A stretch of 64,000 nucleotides of DNA from contig NZ_QQZY01000005.1 in NCBI RefSeq assembly GCF_003351045.1, positions 161,629-225,628 of the forward strand, read 5' to 3'. Positions within the stretch are counted from its first letter, which is position 1. Every line of letters begins with the position of its first letter. The notes beneath the pieces are model-generated. The model made no database searches and was not told the DNA's origin. It saw only the letters and a program-made list of their open reading frames with translations. The position numbers and the translations under genes are program-made. This DNA comes from Gaiella occulta (lineage in GTDB: Bacteria; Actinomycetota; Thermoleophilia; Gaiellales; Gaiellaceae). Positions 60,913-64,000 of this stretch are shown here, piece after piece.

Positions 60913-62562
60913 ATGGAAACGAAGGCTGTGAGAGGCCTGGGCCACGTCGACGGAGGTCGATCGCGCACCGTGCGTAGGAGCCTGACGCCCCTGGTCGATG
61001 ATGTGCGCGCACAGCTCGGGCTCGATGTTGCGCTCGTCCTCTACCAGAGCCCATTGTCGGCCGGCGCGTACGTGCTCGCCGCGAGCGCAGACGACGACAC
61101 GCGCCTTCCATTGCCGAACGAGCCGTTGCGAGTGCAGGGTGCGCTCGCATCACGCCAGACGAGGTCGCGCTTCGACGTCACCCTGGAGTCGGCGATCCGC
61201 AACTACACGCTTCACCTCTCAGCGGCCCTGATTCTGCCCTGGGACCAGGACGCCGGGCGCGGTTGGCTGATCGCGGGGATGCACGCATCCAGACAGGAAG
61301 GCAAGGCGCTCGATCAGGAGCTCCTCTCACGCTTCTCGTCGCAGATTAGCCGCGCGCACCGCCTTGCAGGCCTCGAGGGCGCGACCCGACTGCGGCAGGA
61401 CGTCCAGAGGGCCTTGCGGACGATGTCCGTGGCACAGCTTGATTCGCCGACCGTGCCTGAGGCCCTCCAGACGATCGTCACTGTGGCCCGCACGCTCCTT
61501 GGGACGGCGTCCTCGTACGTCTCGATGCCAGGCGCAGACGGCAGCGACGCAGACGGCAGCGACTTCGTCTTCACCAACTTCGTGAACATCCGAACGAGTC
61601 CCTTCCGTCGCCTGCGAATGGGTCCTGGTGCCGGCCTCGGTGGCCTCGCCCGAGAGACGCTGCGCGCTGTTCGGAGCCTGAACTATGCTGAGGACCCGCG
61701 GCTGCGCCAGGCCCCGGTTGAGGAGACTCTGGGAGAGGGGCTCCATTCGGCCATGTGCGCGCCACTCGTCGCTGCCGACGGGAGCCTGCTCGGGCTCCTC
61801 TACGTGGCTAATCGGGAAATCACGCCGTTCACGGAGAGCGATGCGTCGCTGCTGGATGAATTTGCCGAGTTCGCATCACTCTCGCTCCGGCAGGCCGAAG
61901 CCGAGCAGCACCGGATGGCGGTAGTGCGGCGGCTTGAGCAGGAGCGTCTCGCGTTCGAGCTCCACGACTCCCTTGTCCGTGACCTCATGGAGATAGGGTT
62001 CATCGCCGAGGCCGGCCTCGCGGTGGCGACCGACTCGCCGGTGCGAAACCAATTGGAGGCGATCGGTCGTACCGCGGAGCTTTGCCTCGAGAAGGTCCGC
62101 GAGGAGATCACGCGGATGGCGAATGACGGTGGGCTCGCCGAGAGCTCCTCGGTCGGCGAAGTCATCGAGCAGCTGCGGTACGGGCACGGCCTGAGAGACA
62201 TCGAGCGGTCGTTCGTCGTGACCGGTGCTGTTCGGTCGGCACTACCTGCAGCCGTCGCGAGCGCCCTTGTGAGCATCGGCCAAGAGGCCATCGCGAACTC
62301 GGAGCGGCATTCCAATGCGTCGCAGGTCGAGGTCGCGCTCGAAGTCAGCGACGACGCGGCAACGATCCGCATCTCCGACAACGGCTACGGCATAAGCAGC
62401 GACGTGCTCGAAGCAAGCATGAGTCAGGACTCGAGGCACTTCGGCCTACGCCAGATGCGGAGCATCGCACGGCGGATGGGAGGGTCTTTCGTGATCGTTC
62501 GCTACGACGGGGGCCTCTCGATTCAGGCCCGCCTTCCCCTCAGCCACCGAGAGCCCGAATGA
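60913..62562 (+). CDS. soluble GAF-domain histidine kinase (NarL/DegS type)
   Basis: 549 residues with no membrane segment. A poorly conserved N-terminal domain (about 30-165) is followed by a GAF domain (about 175-335, ending SLLGLLYVANREITPF). The dimerisation helix holds the phosphoacceptor His351 in FELHDSLVRDLMEIG (HisKA_3 pattern). The ATPase domain has the N box IGQEAIANSERHS and G1 motif ISDNGYGIS. A 15-nt tandem repeat adds ADGSD twice inside the GAF domain. The cytosolic sensor probably detects a small intracellular ligand. ATG 60913 was chosen for its CGGAGGAA site. ATGA overlap with the regulator. Confidence 0.88.
   Translation: METKAVRGLGHVDGGRSRTVRRSLTPLVDDVRAQLGLDVALVLYQSPLSAGAYVLAASADDDTRLPLPNEPLRVQGALASRQTRSRFDVTLESAIRNYTLHLSAALILPWDQDAGRGWLIAGMHASRQEGKALDQELLSRFSSQISRAHRLAGLEGATRLRQDVQRALRTMSVAQLDSPTVPEALQTIVTVARTLLGTASSYVSMPGADGSDADGSDFVFTNFVNIRTSPFRRLRMGPGAGLGGLARETLRAVRSLNYAEDPRLRQAPVEETLGEGLHSAMCAPLVAADGSLLGLLYVANREITPFTESDASLLDEFAEFASLSLRQAEAEQHRMAVVRRLEQERLAFELHDSLVRDLMEIGFIAEAGLAVATDSPVRNQLEAIGRTAELCLEKVREEITRMANDGGLAESSSVGEVIEQLRYGHGLRDIERSFVVTGAVRSALPAAVASALVSIGQEAIANSERHSNASQVEVALEVSDDAATIRISDNGYGISSDVLEASMSQDSRHFGLRQMRSIARRMGGSFVIVRYDGGLSIQARLPLSHREPE
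61534..61563 (+). repeat. exact 15-nt tandem duplication in the kinase GAF domain
   Basis: GCAGACGGCAGCGAC occurs twice back to back and encodes ADGSD-ADGSD in frame. Likely a slippage product in a surface loop. Confidence 0.8.
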
Positions 62563-63191
62563 TCACTATTGGCGTGGTCGACGACCATATGATCGTGCAG
62601 GACGGCATCAACGCGATGACGCAACGCACCAGCGACATCGTCTACTGGGGCGGCGCGTCTTCGAGTGTCGAGCTGCTCCGGCTGCTCGAAACGGGAGCAC
62701 CAAACATCCTGCTTCTCGACCTGCGGATCGCGAGCGAGAACGGCTTCGACCTCTGCAGGATCGTGCGCCACCGCTGCCCGGACGTTCGTGTGGTCGTGTT
62801 CACTGCCCACGGCAGCGTCGGTCTGCTTCGTGAAAGCGTCGAAGCCGGAGCCGTTGGCTACATCCTCAAGGATGCTTCGACGCGGCGACTACCCGACGTT
62901 GTTCGCCATGTCTACGAGCATGGTTCCTACTTCGATCCGAGGCTCTCCGAAGACCTCGTGATGGCGAGCGCGTCTCAAGGCCGCACCCGCTCCGGGCCGG
63001 ACCTGAGCGAGCGCGAGATGATCGTCCTGCGCATGATCGCCCAGGGTCGCACGAACGCCGAGATCGCGGAGACGCTTCATTTCAGCTACCACACGATCAA
63101 GCTCTGTGTCAGCGGGCTACTCTCGAAATTTGGCGTCAAACGGCGGACGGAGCTCGTTCGAATCGTGGCCGAGCGAGGGTTGGACGCCTGA
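62559..63191 (+). CDS. NarL/FixJ-type response regulator
   Basis: 210 residues: receiver domain with acidic pocket VVDDH, phosphoacceptor Asp54 in LLLDLRI, Thr in VVFTAHG and Lys in ILKDAS; then a LuxR-type helix-turn-helix (LSEREMIVLRMIAQG, TNAEIAETLHFSYHTIKLCVSGLLSKFGV). Paired with the overlapping kinase; likely controls the ABC/hydrolase operon upstream. Confidence 0.93.
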   Translation: MITIGVVDDHMIVQDGINAMTQRTSDIVYWGGASSSVELLRLLETGAPNILLLDLRIASENGFDLCRIVRHRCPDVRVVVFTAHGSVGLLRESVEAGAVGYILKDASTRRLPDVVRHVYEHGSYFDPRLSEDLVMASASQGRTRSGPDLSEREMIVLRMIAQGRTNAEIAETLHFSYHTIKLCVSGLLSKFGVKRRTELVRIVAERGLDA

Positions 63192-63269
63192 GGCGTGCGC
63201 ACGTGCTCGTGGCTCTCTCCGGATACCGATTCGCTGAAGCGCCCAAACGCTTATGAAAGGGAGGTCATC

Positions 63270-63830
63270 ATGCCGAGGATTCCCGAGATTGACGAGGTGA
63301 ACGCCACGCCTGAGCAACACGCGCTTCTCGAGGGCGACGTGGCCAACTACAGCTCCGTGCTCAACACGACGCGGATCTGGGCCCACGTGCCGTCGCTCCT
63401 GCCGCCGATCCAAGCCCTCCACGGGGCGCTGGCGGCCGCGGGCCACGTCGAGCCGGCGCTCGTCTCGCTCGCCCGGCTGCGCACCGCGCAGATCAACGGC
63501 TGCCCGTTCTGAATTGACCTGAATGCAGCCGGGCTGCTGCATACGGGCGCGGATTTGGCGAAACTCGGCGAGGTGCCGGATTGGCGGCAGAGTTCTCGCT
63601 TCAGCGGGCTTGAACAGGACGTCCTCGAGTATGCGGAGGCGATGACCCGCAGCGACCGCGACGTCGATGACGACATCTTCGCGCGGATTCGCCGACACTT
63701 CGAGGACGCGGGACTCGTTGAGCTTACGGGGTGGATCTGCCTCGAGAATCTGTACAGCAAGTTCAACCGGTCGTTCCGGATCGAGGCGATGGGCTTTTGC
63801 GTCGTCCACCGCCCGGACAACGAACGCTGA
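63270..63830 (+). CDS. carboxymuconolactone decarboxylase / AhpD-like protein with in-frame TGA, predicted selenoprotein (CPFU)
   Basis: 186 residues when the TGA at 63510-63512 (codon 81) is read as selenocysteine. The AhpD-like core is [26 protein letters not shown]: the TGA takes exactly the place of the second Cys of the family's CxxC motif (GCxFCID). The next 105 codons are open and match the rest of the domain ([36 protein letters not shown]). A hairpin downstream fits a bacterial SECIS element. GGGAGG lies before ATG 63270. The alternative is a nonsense mutation or sequencing error, in which case two fragments (63270-63512 and after 63555) would be a broken gene. Selenocysteine machinery genes are not in the window. 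Confidence 0.75.
63523..63542 (+). promoter_or_regulatory. SECIS-like stem-loop just after the in-frame TGA
   Basis: ATGCAGC (63523-63529) and GCTGCAT (63536-63542) are exact inverse copies around the loop CGGGCT. The loop begins 17 nt after the TGA, inside the 16-37 nt range reported for bacterial SECIS elements, and has G as its second base as the rule requires. Confidence 0.6.
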
Positions 63831-63873
63831 GGAGGGCGCCGGAGAGCTCGTTGAACTTGAACTTGACCCAGTG

Positions 63874-64000
63874 CTGGAGCAGGTGATCCAGGCGGGCAAG
63901 CCGCTCGTGATCGTTGCGGAGGACCTCGAGGGTGAGGCGCTCGCGACGATCGTTGTCAACAAGCTGCGCGGTGTGTTCACGGCTGTCGCGGTCAAGGCGC
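63874..64000 (+). pseudogene. exact copy of an internal groEL segment, running off the window
   Basis: All 127 bases from 63874 to the window end equal 53763-53889 inside groEL (reading [20 protein letters not shown] onward). The preceding base and everything upstream differ. The frame has no GroEL start: upstream it opens into unrelated sequence. So it is either a 5'-truncated second groEL, a recombination scar or an assembly junction. Confidence 0.85.

Noticed and set aside
63555..63830. Separate 91-codon gene after the AhpD-like N-terminal part
   Set aside because: It begins in mid-domain, has no ribosome-binding site and continues exactly the frame before the TGA, so it is the C-terminal part of one gene.
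54757..63870. Mobile element or prophage carrying the island
   Set aside because: No integrase, transposase, terminal inverted repeats or tRNA attachment site is visible; only GC drop and the groEL copy point to transfer or rearrangement.

Overview
The window comes from a high-GC actinobacterium. Strong G/C bias at third codon positions, many GTG starts, a DUF3107 gene, an FprA-type ferredoxin reductase, a CIRCE-controlled groES-groEL and many apparently leaderless genes suggest Actinomycetota. The overall mix would suit Thermoleophilia (Gaiellales/Solirubrobacterales-like), but that placement is inference.

Region 1 (1-25.4 kb) is housekeeping in short operons with overlapping start/stop codons. 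It holds an alpha/beta hydrolase, a peroxiredoxin and rarA (minus strand); tryptophan 2,3-dioxygenase, an M20 peptidase and DUF2007; 6-phosphogluconate dehydrogenase; pgi-pabB-pabC; DUF1385-pncB-pncA (NAD salvage); an FtsH-like protease; methylmalonyl-CoA epimerase; a YchF GTPase; an EamA transporter with an HD/OB-fold nuclease; DUF1015 with an inositol-phosphatase family gene; an Mrp ATPase; and an MBL-fold hydrolase group. Two genes look decayed: a P-loop kinase near 9.6-10.0 kb and an O-methyltransferase near 12.5-12.9 kb.

Region 2 (25.4-39.4 kb) is a complete 14-gene complex I operon, nuoA to nuoN, on the minus strand. It diverges from erpA, an Fe-S carrier gene, across a short region with two palindromes.

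Region 3 (39.6-54.8 kb) carries a phytanoyl-CoA dioxygenase-like gene divergent from a GntR regulator, FprA-type reductase, fumC, a secreted trypsin-like protease, lipA, a vapBC toxin-antitoxin pair, lipB, the E2-E1beta-E1alpha genes of a 2-oxoacid dehydrogenase, an ASCH gene and groES-groEL behind a textbook CIRCE element. LipA and LipB make the lipoyl cofactor that E2 needs.

Region 4 (54.8-63.9 kb) is an accessory island with visibly lower GC. A ribose-type ABC importer (binding protein, double ATPase, permease) is followed by a nitrilase-family amidohydrolase, a CE4-fold hydrolase of the HpPgdA/cyclic-imide-hydrolase type, a soluble GAF histidine kinase and a LuxR-type response regulator. 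The last gene is a carboxymuconolactone-decarboxylase/AhpD-like protein whose CxxC motif reads Cys-Pro-Phe-TGA. The frame stays open through the TGA, and a SECIS-like hairpin lies at the right distance, so it is a strong selenoprotein candidate. The island is bounded by the intact groEL on the left. On the right is a 127-nt exact copy of an internal groEL segment that runs off the window, so it marks either a duplication or an assembly junction.
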